From Variovorax sp. 770b2 (GTDB lineage Bacteria > Pseudomonadota > Gammaproteobacteria > Burkholderiales > Burkholderiaceae_C): a stretch of 64,000 nt of DNA. Below the pieces are notes generated by a model. It did no database searches, was not told where the DNA came from, and saw nothing but the letters and a program-made list of their open reading frames with translations. This document shows, piece by piece, positions 1 to 7,942 of this stretch. Both the position numbers and the translations under genes were made by a program. Position 1 is the stretch's first letter; the number at the start of each line of letters is the position of its first letter. Location of the stretch: assembly GCF_900115685.1 (NCBI RefSeq), contig NZ_FOXJ01000006.1:248001-312000 (forward strand), read 5' to 3'.

Positions 1-1281
1 CGCGCAAAACTGATTCGCAAGCTCGGCGACCTGATTGCCGCGCACGTGCCCGAGATCGCGCAGACCGAGACCAACGACTGCGGCCAGGTCATCGCGCAGA
101 CCGGCAAGCAACTGATTCCGCGCGCGGCCGACAACTTCTATTACTTCGCCGAGATGTGCACGCGCGTGGACGGCCACACGTATCCGACGCCCACGCACCT
201 GAACTACACGCTGTTCCACCCGGTGGGCGTGTGCGCGCTCATCAGCCCGTGGAACGTGCCCTTCATGACGGCCACCTGGAAGGTCGCACCGTGCCTGGCT
301 TTCGGCAATACCGCGGTGCTGAAGATGAGCGAACTCTCCCCGCTCACGGCCGCGCGCCTGGGCGAGCTCGCGCTGGAAGCCGGCATTCCGCCCGGCGTGC
401 TGAACCTCGTGCACGGCTACGGCAAGGAAGCGGGCGAGCCGCTGGTGGCGCACCCCGACGTGCGCGCCATTTCGTTCACCGGCTCCACCGCCACGGGCAA
501 CCGCATCGTGAAGAGCGCGGGCCTGAAGAAATTCAGCATGGAGCTGGGCGGCAAGAGTCCCTTCGTGATCTTCGACGACGCCGACCTCGACCGCGCGCTG
601 GATGCGGCCGTGTTCATGATCTTCAGCAACAACGGCGAGCGCTGCACGGCGGGCTCGCGCATCCTGGTGCAGCAGTCGATCTACGCGGACTTCGCCGCGA
701 AGTTCGCCGAGCGCGCCAAGCGCATCACCGTGGGCGATCCGCTGGACGAGAAGACCATCGTCGGACCGATGATTTCGCAGGCCCACCTGGCCAAGGTGCG
801 CAGCTACATCGAACTCGGGCCGAAGGAAGGCGCGACGATCCTGTGCGGTGGCCTCGATGCGCCATCGAACCTGCCGGACCGCGTGAAGAAGGGCAACTAC
901 GTCGTGCCCACCGTCTTCGCCGACGTCGACAACCGCATGAAAATCGCGCAGGACGAGATCTTCGGACCGGTCGCCTGCCTCATCCCGTTCAAGGACGAGG
1001 CCGACGCGATCCGCCTGGCCAACGACATCCAATACGGCTTGAGCAGCTACGTATGGACCGAGAACATCGGCAAGGCCCACCGCGTGGCCGCGGCCGTGGA
1101 AGCCGGCATGTGCTTCGTCAACAGCCAGAACGTGCGGGACCTGCGCCAGCCCTTCGGCGGCACCAAGGCCTCGGGCACGGGCCGCGAGGGCGGCACCTGG
1201 AGCTACGAAGTGTTCTGCGAGCCGAAGAACATCGCGGTGTCGATGGGCTCACACCACATTCCGCATTGGGGCGTGGCGTGA
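1..1281 (+). CDS. hpaE: 5-carboxymethyl-2-hydroxymuconate semialdehyde dehydrogenase (5' truncated by window edge)
   Basis: NAD(P)-dependent aldehyde dehydrogenase. The reading frame is open from base 1, so the true start lies outside the window and the first ~60-80 residues are missing. Visible family landmarks are the cofactor/active-site glutamate in MELGGKSP, the nucleophilic cysteine in NNGERCTAGSR, the EIFGPV motif and the C-terminal PFGGTKASG segment. HpaE oxidises the ring-cleavage semialdehyde of homoprotocatechuate to the tricarboxylic acid. That role is inferred from the hpaF, hpaH and hpaI genes just downstream, because ALDH sequence alone does not fix the substrate. The stop codon overlaps the GTG start of the next gene by 4 nt, implying translational coupling. 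A betaine-aldehyde or other semialdehyde dehydrogenase is the alternative. Confidence 0.88.
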   Translation, partial: RAKLIRKLGDLIAAHVPEIAQTETNDCGQVIAQTGKQLIPRAADNFYYFAEMCTRVDGHTYPTPTHLNYTLFHPVGVCALISPWNVPFMTATWKVAPCLAFGNTAVLKMSELSPLTAARLGELALEAGIPPGVLNLVHGYGKEAGEPLVAHPDVRAISFTGSTATGNRIVKSAGLKKFSMELGGKSPFVIFDDADLDRALDAAVFMIFSNNGERCTAGSRILVQQSIYADFAAKFAERAKRITVGDPLDEKTIVGPMISQAHLAKVRSYIELGPKEGATILCGGLDAPSNLPDRVKKGNYVVPTVFADVDNRMKIAQDEIFGPVACLIPFKDEADAIRLANDIQYGLSSYVWTENIGKAHRVAAAVEAGMCFVNSQNVRDLRQPFGGTKASGTGREGGTWSYEVFCEPKNIAVSMGSHHIPHWGVA

Positions 1282-2252
1282 ACACAAGCCGCCGCGCGCT
1301 GCTGCAGGGCGCCGCCGCGTTCGCGGCGCTGCCTTCGCTGGCACGTGCACGCGGCGACTGGCCGAACAAGCCGGTGCGCATCGTCGTGCCCTTCACGCCC
1401 GGCGGCACCACCGACTTCGTCGCACGGCTCGTGGCGGTCGAGCTCGGCAAGACGCTGGAGCAGGCCGTCATCGTCGAGAACAAGCCCGGTGCGGGCACGG
1501 TGATCGGCGTCGATGCGGTCGCCAAGTCGGCGCCCGACGGCTACAGCTTCGTCTGCGTGGCCAACAGCTTCACGGCCAACCAGACGCTGGTGCGCAAGCT
1601 GCCCTACGACACGCAGAAAGACCTGCGCCCCGTCGCGCTCATGGGCATGTCGGAGCATGTGCTCGCCACGCATCCGGCCAGTGGCCTGAAGACGCTGGCC
1701 GACCTGCGCAACCAGGCCAAGGCGAAGCCCGGCACGCTGAGCTTCGCCTCCTTCGGCAACGGCACCTCGGCGCACCTGTCGGGCGAAATGCTCAAGCTGC
1801 AGATGGGCCTGGACATCGTGCACGTGCCCTACAAGGGCCAGGGCCCCGCGCTCACCGACCTGCTCGGCGGCCAGGTGACGATGATGTTCGGCAACTGGCC
1901 CGAGTTCCGCGGCCACATTCAGAGCGGCAAGCTGGTCGCGCTGGGCATGGCGACCGCGCAGCGCTCGCAATATGCGCCCACCATACCCACACTGGCCGAA
2001 CAGGGCGTGGCCATCGAGTCCAATTCGTGGAACGGCTTGCTGGCACCCGCCGGCACGCCCGACGCCATCGTGCTGCGCATGAACGACGAGGTGAACCGCG
2101 CGCTCGCGGACCCTGCCGTGACCGAGGCCTTCCGCAAGGGCGGCATCGCCTCGCTGTCGGGCACGCCCGAACGCTTCGCGGCTTTCATCCAGAGCGAGAT
2201 CGCGAAGTACGGCGACGTGATCCGCAAAGCCAACATCCAGATCGAGGGCTGA
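1278..2252 (+). CDS. Bug/TctC-family tripartite tricarboxylate transporter substrate-binding protein
   Basis: Periplasmic binding protein of about 324 residues. The N-terminus has an Arg-Arg pair before a hydrophobic stretch (SRRALLQGAAAFAALPSLA), resembling a Tat-type signal with cleavage near ARA/RG. The mature protein starts with the typical Bug strand WPNKPVRIVVPFTPGG and contains the LPYD and VPYKG segments of the family. The GTG start at 1278 is chosen because it overlaps the upstream stop as GTGA and places the signal peptide at the terminus. Bug proteins bind organic acids for TctAB permeases, but no tctA or tctB lies in this window. The operon context suggests capture of the aromatic substrate or a carboxylated intermediate; this is inference. 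Confidence 0.87.
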   Translation: MNTSRRALLQGAAAFAALPSLARARGDWPNKPVRIVVPFTPGGTTDFVARLVAVELGKTLEQAVIVENKPGAGTVIGVDAVAKSAPDGYSFVCVANSFTANQTLVRKLPYDTQKDLRPVALMGMSEHVLATHPASGLKTLADLRNQAKAKPGTLSFASFGNGTSAHLSGEMLKLQMGLDIVHVPYKGQGPALTDLLGGQVTMMFGNWPEFRGHIQSGKLVALGMATAQRSQYAPTIPTLAEQGVAIESNSWNGLLAPAGTPDAIVLRMNDEVNRALADPAVTEAFRKGGIASLSGTPERFAAFIQSEIAKYGDVIRKANIQIEG

Positions 2253-2255
2253 ACG

Positions 2256-2591
2256 ATGAGCCTCTATGCGATGCAGAAGTTTCTCTTCGCGCTGAACCGC
2301 GAAGCCGAAGTGCAGCGCCGGTACGCGGAAGGCGGCCAGGTGCGTGCCGCGCTGCTCGCCGGCTACGACCTCGGCGACGAAGAGCGCGAGGCCATCGACT
2401 CGGGCGACATCGGCAAGCTCTACGTGCTCGGCTGCAATGGCCAGTTGCTGATGCACTTCGCACCGCTGCTGGGCATCGCATGGGCCGACTATCTCGAAGC
2501 GATGCGCGAGGGCGTCCGCAAGTACGGCCCCGTGCGCGCAGGCATCTACGCGATGACAACCGGAACCGATGAGAAAGTGGCAGGCGTATGA
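2256..2591 (+). CDS. LigA-type small (alpha) subunit of a class III extradiol ring-cleavage dioxygenase
   Basis: All-helical protein of 111 residues matching the LigA-like (protocatechuate 4,5-dioxygenase alpha subunit) family in length and pattern, including the ALLAGYDL and LYVLGCNGQLL segments. In the known LigAB enzyme the alpha subunit forms a lid over the metal site of the beta subunit. The start lies 3 nt after the preceding stop, and the gene overlaps the catalytic-subunit gene by 4 nt (ATGA), as expected for obligate partners made in equal amounts. The small subunit contributes no metal ligands. The substrate of the pair is inferred only from neighbouring hpa genes. Confidence 0.85.
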   Translation: MSLYAMQKFLFALNREAEVQRRYAEGGQVRAALLAGYDLGDEEREAIDSGDIGKLYVLGCNGQLLMHFAPLLGIAWADYLEAMREGVRKYGPVRAGIYAMTTGTDEKVAGV

Positions 2592-3415
2592 GTCTCGTAT
2601 TCGCAGGCGTGTGCAGCCACGCCCCCGGCATCACCGGCCGCGCGCACCTGGCCGACCCGGCGGTGAAGGACGAGTTCCACGCGCAGTTCCACCGCTTCGG
2701 CGAGGCGATGCGCGCGACGAAGCCCGATGCGGTGATCGTCATCGCCGCCGAGCACTTCGCCAACTTCTTCATGAACAACATGCCGGCCTACGCCATCGGC
2801 ATGGCGGACAGCTACGAGGGCCCCATCGAAGACCCGAAGTGGCTGGGCATCGAGAAGACGAGAGTGCCCGGCGATGCCGCGCTCTCGCAGCGCCTGATCC
2901 GCGAGGTGATGCAGACCGTGGACGTGGCCTATGCCGAAGAATGGAAGTTCGACCACGGCATCATGGTGCCGCTGCACTTTCTCACGCCGGATTTCGATAC
3001 CAAGGTCATCCCGGTGAACATCAACTGCCAGGGCCCGCCGCTCACGCCGCTGCACCGCGCCTGGGCCTTCGGGGAGGCCTTGCGGCGCGCCTGCGACAAG
3101 GCGCCCGAGCGCATCGCGCTGGTGGGCACGGGCGGCATTTCGCATTGGCCCGCCACGCCCGATTCGGGCAAGGTGAATGCCGAGTGGGACGCCGAGTTCA
3201 TGCGCCGCTGGTGTGCCAACGACCGCGAGGCGCTGCTCTCGCAGGACGACTACAACGACGAGGCCACCTACCGCGAAGCGGGCCAGGGCGGCTTCGAGAT
3301 CCGCACCTTCCTCTGCGTCGCCGCGGCCGCGCGCGGCAAGGGCGAGATCCTTCACATGAAGGCCATCCCGATCTTCGCGGTGACCTGCACGGCCGCCACG
3401 ATGTCGGTGGCCTGA
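2588..3415 (+). CDS. LigB-type catalytic (beta) subunit of a class III extradiol dioxygenase
   Basis: Fe(II)-dependent ring-opening dioxygenase of 275 residues. Candidate metal ligands align with those of LigB: His11 in CSHAPG, His56 in AAEHFANFF and Glu237 in GGFEIRT. His123 (FDHG) and His186 (GGISH) match the active-site histidines of the superfamily. The enzyme is encoded between hpaE and hpaF/H/I, where a homoprotocatechuate 2,3-dioxygenase (hpaD) is expected, so it most likely opens 3,4-dihydroxyphenylacetate or a close catechol acid. The separate LigA partner is unlike the usual single-chain HpaD. A protocatechuate- or gallate-type dioxygenase is the alternative, but the ALDH-isomerase-hydratase context argues against it. 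Confidence 0.87.
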   Translation: MSLVFAGVCSHAPGITGRAHLADPAVKDEFHAQFHRFGEAMRATKPDAVIVIAAEHFANFFMNNMPAYAIGMADSYEGPIEDPKWLGIEKTRVPGDAALSQRLIREVMQTVDVAYAEEWKFDHGIMVPLHFLTPDFDTKVIPVNINCQGPPLTPLHRAWAFGEALRRACDKAPERIALVGTGGISHWPATPDSGKVNAEWDAEFMRRWCANDREALLSQDDYNDEATYREAGQGGFEIRTFLCVAAAARGKGEILHMKAIPIFAVTCTAATMSVA

Positions 3416-3429
3416 ACGAAAGAACACGC

Positions 3430-3837
3430 ATGCCGCACCTGGTGATCCTGTACACCCCCAACATCGAAGCCGAGACCGACATGTCGGCCCTGTGCCGCAC
3501 GCTCGCCGACACCATGCTCAAGCAACGTGACGAGGCGGACAAGCCCGTGTTCCCCATCGGCGGCACGCGCGTGCTGGCCTACCCCGCGGCGCACTATGCC
3601 GTGGCCGACGGGAAGGCCGACTACGCCTTCGTGTACCTCAACATCCGCATGGCCGCGGGCCGCTCGGAGGCGGTGAAAAAAAAGGCCGGCGACGCGTTGC
3701 TGGCCGACGTGCGCGCGCATTTCGCGCCGATCTTCGACCAGCGCCACATCGGCATCACGCTGCAGATCGACGAAAGCCCGGGACAGGTCTACGACGGCAA
3801 GCACAGCAACCTGCATCCTCTCTTCAACAAGACCTGA
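3430..3837 (+). CDS. hpaF: 5-carboxymethyl-2-hydroxymuconate delta-isomerase
   Basis: Small tautomerase/MIF-fold isomerase of 135 residues, matching the CHMI family length. Proline follows the initiator Met (MPHLVILYTPNIE), giving the N-terminal catalytic proline of the family after Met removal. This fixes the start at 3430. It shifts the double bond of 5-carboxymethyl-2-hydroxymuconate to its 2-oxo form so that hydration and aldol cleavage can follow. The gene lies 14 nt after the dioxygenase gene and 12 nt before hpaH, within the operon. A run of eight A residues (3677-3684, encoding three lysines) sits inside the gene and could be a replication-slippage site. Confidence 0.88.
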   Translation: MPHLVILYTPNIEAETDMSALCRTLADTMLKQRDEADKPVFPIGGTRVLAYPAAHYAVADGKADYAFVYLNIRMAAGRSEAVKKKAGDALLADVRAHFAPIFDQRHIGITLQIDESPGQVYDGKHSNLHPLFNKT

Positions 3838-3849
3838 GCGAAGGCTTCC

Positions 3850-4653
3850 ATGCTCTCTTCCGACACCATTGCCAAGCTGGCCGCCGAGCTGCACGAGAGC
3901 GAGAAGTCGCGCGTGCAGGTCGAGCATTTCTCCAAGCGCTTTCCGGAGATGACCGTCGAGGACGGCTACGCCATCTCGCGCGAATGGGTGAAGCACAAGA
4001 TCGCCGAAGGCCGCGTCGTGAAGGGCCACAAGATCGGCCTCACCTCGCGCGCGATGCAGCAGTCCAGCCAGATCGACGAGCCCGACTACGGCACGCTGCT
4101 GGACGACATGTTCTTCGAGCAGGGCGGCGACATTCCGTTCGCGCGCTTCATCGCGCCGCGCATCGAGGTGGAGCTGGCCTTCATCCTCGGCAAGAAGCTG
4201 CAGGGCCCGAACGTGACGATCTTCGACGTGCTCGCCGCCACCGACTACGTGGTGCCCGCCATCGAGATCATCGATGCGCGCATCGAGCAGTTCGACCGCC
4301 ACACCAAGGCGCCGCGCAAGGTGTTCGACACCATCTCGGACAACGCGGCCAACGCCGGCATCGTGATGGGCGGACGGCCGGTGAAGCCCGATGCGGTCGA
4401 CCTGCGCTGGGTGAGCGCGCTCCTCTACAAGAACGGCGTGATCGAGGAGACGGGCGTGGCCGCGGGCGTGCTCAACCACCCGGCCACCGGCGTGGCGTGG
4501 CTTGCGAACAAGCTCGCGCCGTGGGACGAACACCTGGAAGCCGGCGAGGTGGTGCTCGCCGGCTCGTTCACGCGCCCGACCACTGCATTGCCCGGCGACA
4601 CCTTCCACGCCGATTACGGCCCTTTGGGCGCCATCTCGTTTCGCCTTGTCTGA
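3850..4653 (+). CDS. hpaH: 2-oxo-hept-3-ene-1,7-dioate hydratase
   Basis: Member of the MhpD/HpaH hydratase branch of the fumarylacetoacetase-like fold, 267 residues, full length. It has the GHKIGLTSRAMQQ motif near residue 58 and the RIEVELAFILG metal-site motif (two acidic ligands) near residue 101. HpaH adds water to 2-oxo-hept-3-ene-1,7-dioate to give 4-hydroxy-2-oxo-heptanedioate, the substrate of the HpaI aldolase encoded 13 nt downstream. In the standard route a bifunctional HpaG decarboxylase supplies its substrate. No separate HpaG is present in this window, so it is either upstream of the edge or its role is covered by another enzyme. Confidence 0.9.
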   Translation: MLSSDTIAKLAAELHESEKSRVQVEHFSKRFPEMTVEDGYAISREWVKHKIAEGRVVKGHKIGLTSRAMQQSSQIDEPDYGTLLDDMFFEQGGDIPFARFIAPRIEVELAFILGKKLQGPNVTIFDVLAATDYVVPAIEIIDARIEQFDRHTKAPRKVFDTISDNAANAGIVMGGRPVKPDAVDLRWVSALLYKNGVIEETGVAAGVLNHPATGVAWLANKLAPWDEHLEAGEVVLAGSFTRPTTALPGDTFHADYGPLGAISFRLV

Positions 4654-4666
4654 AAGAAAGACGTTC

Positions 4667-5488
4667 ATGCACACCCCCATCAACACCTTCAAGCAGGCCA
4701 TGCAGGCCGGACAACAAAAGATCGGCCTCTGGGTCGGCCTGGCCGACAGCTACGTCGCCGAGATCCTCGCCGGCTGCGGCTACGACTGGCTGCTGGTCGA
4801 CGGCGAGCATGCGCCCAACGACGTGCGCTCGGTGCTCGGGCAGTTGCAGGGCATCTCCAGCGCGTGGTCGGCGCAGCCCGAATCGGAGCGCTCGCATCCC
4901 GTCGTGCGCATCCCGACCGGCGACACCACGCTCATCAAGCAGTACCTGGACATCGGCGCGCAGACGCTGCTGGTGCCCATGGTCGATACCGCCGAGCAGG
5001 CCGCGCGCATGGTGCAGGGCATGCGCTATCCGCCCGAGGGCATCCGCGGCATGGGCAGCGCGCTCGCGCGCGCCTCGCGCTGGCAGGCCTATCCGCAGTA
5101 CCTGCACGAGGCCAACGCGCAGACCTGCCTGCTGGTGCAGGCCGAGACGGTCGAGGCGATGAAGAACCTGGATGCCATCGCGGCCACGCCGGGCGTGGAC
5201 GGCGTGTTCATCGGGCCGGCGGACCTGTCGGCGTCGATGGGGTTCGTGGGGCAGCCCAACCATCCGGAGGTGCAGGCGGTGATCGCCGATGCCATCGCGC
5301 GCATCCGGAAGGCCGGCAAGGCGCCGGGCATTCTCTCGACCACCGAGGAGCAGGCGCGCAAGTGGCTCGCGGCCGGCGCGCTGTTCGTGGCGGTGGGCGT
5401 GGACACCGTCGTGCTCACGGCCGCGGCGAAGCAATTGGCGGCGAAGTACAAGAGCGCCGCCGGCGCGGCAACGCCCAACGGCTACTGA
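4667..5488 (+). CDS. hpaI: 4-hydroxy-2-oxo-heptanedioate aldolase
   Basis: HpcH/HpaI-type class II aldolase of 273 residues, close to the usual ~265. Visible active-site features are Glu47-His48 in LLVDGEHAPND, the phosphate/carboxylate-binding arginine in VVRIPTGD, the metal-binding glutamate in LLVQAETVEA and the aspartate in FIGPADLSASMG. It splits 4-hydroxy-2-oxo-heptanedioate into pyruvate and succinate semialdehyde, the last step of the homoprotocatechuate meta pathway. The start at 4667 begins the conserved NTFKQAM segment and follows an A/G-rich stretch after hpaH. Longer readings from 4502 would overlap hpaH by about 150 nt. Confidence 0.9.
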   Translation: MHTPINTFKQAMQAGQQKIGLWVGLADSYVAEILAGCGYDWLLVDGEHAPNDVRSVLGQLQGISSAWSAQPESERSHPVVRIPTGDTTLIKQYLDIGAQTLLVPMVDTAEQAARMVQGMRYPPEGIRGMGSALARASRWQAYPQYLHEANAQTCLLVQAETVEAMKNLDAIAATPGVDGVFIGPADLSASMGFVGQPNHPEVQAVIADAIARIRKAGKAPGILSTTEEQARKWLAAGALFVAVGVDTVVLTAAAKQLAAKYKSAAGAATPNGY

Positions 5489-5513
5489 AGTCCTTTCACA
5501 CCGGGAGCTCCAG

Positions 5514-5981
5514 ATGAAACGCACGATCCTGGCCGCGATGTTCGCAGCCACCACCCTCTTGCTCGCAGCCTGCGCGCAACCGGGCGGCGGCCCGATCACC
5601 CAGGCGCAGCAGGAGGCCAATCGCCAGACCGTGCTGGCCTTCTACGAGAAGGGCCTGAACCAGAAGGACGCCGACGCCGCCCTGCAGTACGTGGGCAACC
5701 GCTACGTGCAGCACAACCCCACGGCCGCCGACGGCCCCGAGGGTTTTCGCAAGTTCATCGCCTTCCTGCGCGAGAAGTTTCCGAAGTCGCACAGCGACAT
5801 CAAGCGCTCCTTCGCCGAAGGCGACTACGTGATCCTGCATGTGCATGCGGTGCGCGAGCCGGGCACGCGCGGCAATGCCATCGTGGACATCTTCAAGCTG
5901 GAGAACGGCAAGATCGTCGAGCACTGGGACGTGAACCAGCCCGTGCCCGAAACCGCCGCGAACGACAACGGAATGTTCTGA
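5514..5981 (+). CDS. SnoaL/NTF2-like lipoprotein
   Basis: Protein of 155 residues with a lipoprotein signal: positively charged start, hydrophobic core and lipobox LAAC with Cys20, followed by AQPGG. The rest matches the SnoaL-like ester-cyclase/NTF2 fold (VLAFYEKGLNQKD, YVQHNP, VEHWDV). Such proteins form a small cone-shaped pocket. Members may be cyclases, isomerases or simple binding proteins. Export as a lipoprotein makes a catalytic role in the cytoplasmic hpa steps unlikely. The start at 5514 is supported by GGAG just upstream. It sits 25 nt after hpaI and is probably the last gene of the first transcription unit. Function not assigned. Confidence 0.72.
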   Translation: MKRTILAAMFAATTLLLAACAQPGGGPITQAQQEANRQTVLAFYEKGLNQKDADAALQYVGNRYVQHNPTAADGPEGFRKFIAFLREKFPKSHSDIKRSFAEGDYVILHVHAVREPGTRGNAIVDIFKLENGKIVEHWDVNQPVPETAANDNGMF

Positions 5982-6111
5982 CCATGACCTCTCCGGTCGG
6001 GAAAAGCGTGTCGCAACGTGTCGAACGTGAGGTAAACGCGGGGGTCCCGCGCCACGCCTTGCTGGAAAAATACGCGCTCCCGAATCACCACCATCCGGAG
6101 AGAGACACATC

Positions 6112-7101
6112 ATGAGCTTCACACGCCGCCAGATCCTTCAGACCACCGGCGCCTCCGCGCTGCTCGCGAGCATCGGCCACGAGGCCTATGCGCAGGCCGG
6201 CATCGAGACCGCGACCATCGTCACCGGCTTTGCGGCCGGCGGCACGTCGGACACCATCTGCCGCCGCGTGGCGCAAAAACTCAGCCCCGAATACGCCAAG
6301 GCGGCGGTGGTGGAGAACCGCACCGGCGCGGGCGGCCAGATCGCGGTCACCTACGTGAAGGGCCGGCCGGCCGATGGCACCACCATCCTGCAGACGCCGA
6401 CCTCGATCCTCACGATCTATCCGCACATCTACAAGAAGCTGCCGTACGACCCGATGGTGGACATCACCCCCGTCACCATCGGCTGCATCTTCGACTTCGG
6501 CTTTGCCGTCGGCCCGTCGGTGCCGGCCAGCGTGAAGAGCGTGCCCGAATTCCTGGCATGGGCCAAGTCCAACCCGGCCGGCGCCAACTACGGCTCGCCG
6601 GCCGCGGGCTCCACGCCGCACTTCATCGGCGCGCTGCTGGGCATGCAGGGCGGCGTCGATCTGAAGCATGCCGCCTACCGCGGCACGCAGCCGGCCATGC
6701 TCGACCTCCTGGGCGGCAACATCTCGGCGGTGTCGGGCCCCATCGGCGACATCACGCAGCACCTGCAGTCGGGCAAGGTGCGCATCCTGGGCGTCTCGGG
6801 TGCCAAGCGCAGCCGCTTCGCGCCCGATGTGCCGACCTTCGGCGAGCAGGGCATCAAGAACATGGCGCACAGCGAATGGTTCGCCTTCTTCCTGCCGGCC
6901 AAGGCTTCGCCCGAACTGGTCGCGCGCCTGAACACCGCGATGAAGAACTCGCTCGCACAGAAGGACGTGATCGACGGCCTGGGCACCTTCGGGCTGGAGG
7001 CCATGTCCTCCACGCCCGCGGAGCTGACCGAGCTGCTGAAGAAAGACACCGCCAAGTGGGCGCCGATCGTGAAAGAGGTCGGCTTCACCGCGGAGGGTTA
7101 A
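6112..7101 (+). CDS. Bug/TctC-family substrate-binding protein (second copy)
   Basis: Periplasmic binding protein of 329 residues. The N-terminus MSFTRRQILQTTGASALLA looks like a Tat signal (TRRQIL) with cleavage near YAQ/AG. The mature domain has the Bug pattern: TGFAAGGTSD, VVENRTGAGGQIAV, KKLPYDP and HAAYRGTQPAMLDLLGG. It differs markedly from the Bug protein at 1278, so it is not a recent duplicate and probably binds another carboxylate. A 130-nt gap precedes it, enough for its own promoter. It begins a group with the aldolase and reductase genes downstream. No TctAB permease genes lie nearby. Confidence 0.86.
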   Translation: MSFTRRQILQTTGASALLASIGHEAYAQAGIETATIVTGFAAGGTSDTICRRVAQKLSPEYAKAAVVENRTGAGGQIAVTYVKGRPADGTTILQTPTSILTIYPHIYKKLPYDPMVDITPVTIGCIFDFGFAVGPSVPASVKSVPEFLAWAKSNPAGANYGSPAAGSTPHFIGALLGMQGGVDLKHAAYRGTQPAMLDLLGGNISAVSGPIGDITQHLQSGKVRILGVSGAKRSRFAPDVPTFGEQGIKNMAHSEWFAFFLPAKASPELVARLNTAMKNSLAQKDVIDGLGTFGLEAMSSTPAELTELLKKDTAKWAPIVKEVGFTAEG

Positions 7102-7119
7102 CCGTATGAAGGAACTGCC

Positions 7120-7911
7120 ATGAACACCCCACTCGCCACCACGCCTTCGGCGCTGGTCCATCCCTCGATCCACCCCGACGAGCGCGCCGCGCGCGAAGAG
7201 CTCGCGGCCTGCTACCGCGTCTTCGCGATGCTCGGCTGGGTCGAGATGATCTACAACCACATCACGGTGCGCTTGCCCGACAGCGTGACCGGTGGCGAGA
7301 AGCAGTTCCTCATCAACCCCTTCGGCCTGCACTACAGCGAAGTGACAGCCAGCAACCTCGTGAAGATCGACCTGCACGGCAAGGTGCTCGATGGCTCGTC
7401 GTACCCGGTGAACCCGGCCGGCTTCACGGTGCACGCGGCCATCCACGACGGCCTGCCCGGCGCGCACTGCGTGATGCACACGCACACCACGGCCGGCGTG
7501 GCCGTGGCGTGCCTGCAGGGCGGCCTGCAGCAGACCAATTTCTATACCGCGCAGCTGCACGGCATGGTGGCGTACCACGACTTCGAGGGCATCACGATCC
7601 ATGCCGACGAAGGCCCGCGCCTCCTCAAGAGCATCGGCAGCCGCAACGCGGTGATCCTGCGCAACCACGGCCTGCTGGCCTGGGGCCAGACGCTGCCGCA
7701 GACCTTCGCGATTCTCTGGACCCTGCAGCGCGCCTGCGAGATCCAGATGGCGACCTTCTCGATGGGCGCGGCCATTCCGGTGAGCGAGGAAATCGCGCAG
7801 CGCTGCACGCGCGATGCGCTGCAGTTCAGCCCCGCGCACGGCGCCGGGCAGGACGTGTTCAATGCGCTGGTGCGGCAGGTGGACCGCATCGATCCGGGGT
7901 ACAGAAATTGA
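7120..7911 (+). CDS. Class II aldolase/adducin-family protein
   Basis: Zn-dependent class II aldolase/epimerase fold of 263 residues, related to fuculose-phosphate aldolase and to several decarboxylases and epimerases. Metal-binding histidines are visible in VMHTHTTAG and in ILRNHGLLAWG. An HNHI-like segment (YNHITVRL) near residue 46 is typical of the family N-terminus. It lies 18 nt after the second Bug gene. The substrate cannot be read from sequence. Family members without sugar-kinase neighbours often act on 4-hydroxy- or 3-oxo-acids, which would suit an aromatic-catabolic setting, but that is inference. Confidence 0.8.
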   Translation: MNTPLATTPSALVHPSIHPDERAAREELAACYRVFAMLGWVEMIYNHITVRLPDSVTGGEKQFLINPFGLHYSEVTASNLVKIDLHGKVLDGSSYPVNPAGFTVHAAIHDGLPGAHCVMHTHTTAGVAVACLQGGLQQTNFYTAQLHGMVAYHDFEGITIHADEGPRLLKSIGSRNAVILRNHGLLAWGQTLPQTFAILWTLQRACEIQMATFSMGAAIPVSEEIAQRCTRDALQFSPAHGAGQDVFNALVRQVDRIDPGYRN

Positions 7912-7942
7912 AGAAACTGAAAAGATCGAGGCGAGCATTCCC

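Noticed and set aside
156..1277. Long upstream extension of the first Bug gene frame
   Set aside because: It overlaps hpaE out of frame with an Arg-rich sequence; the signal peptide and GTGA overlap mark the start at 1278.
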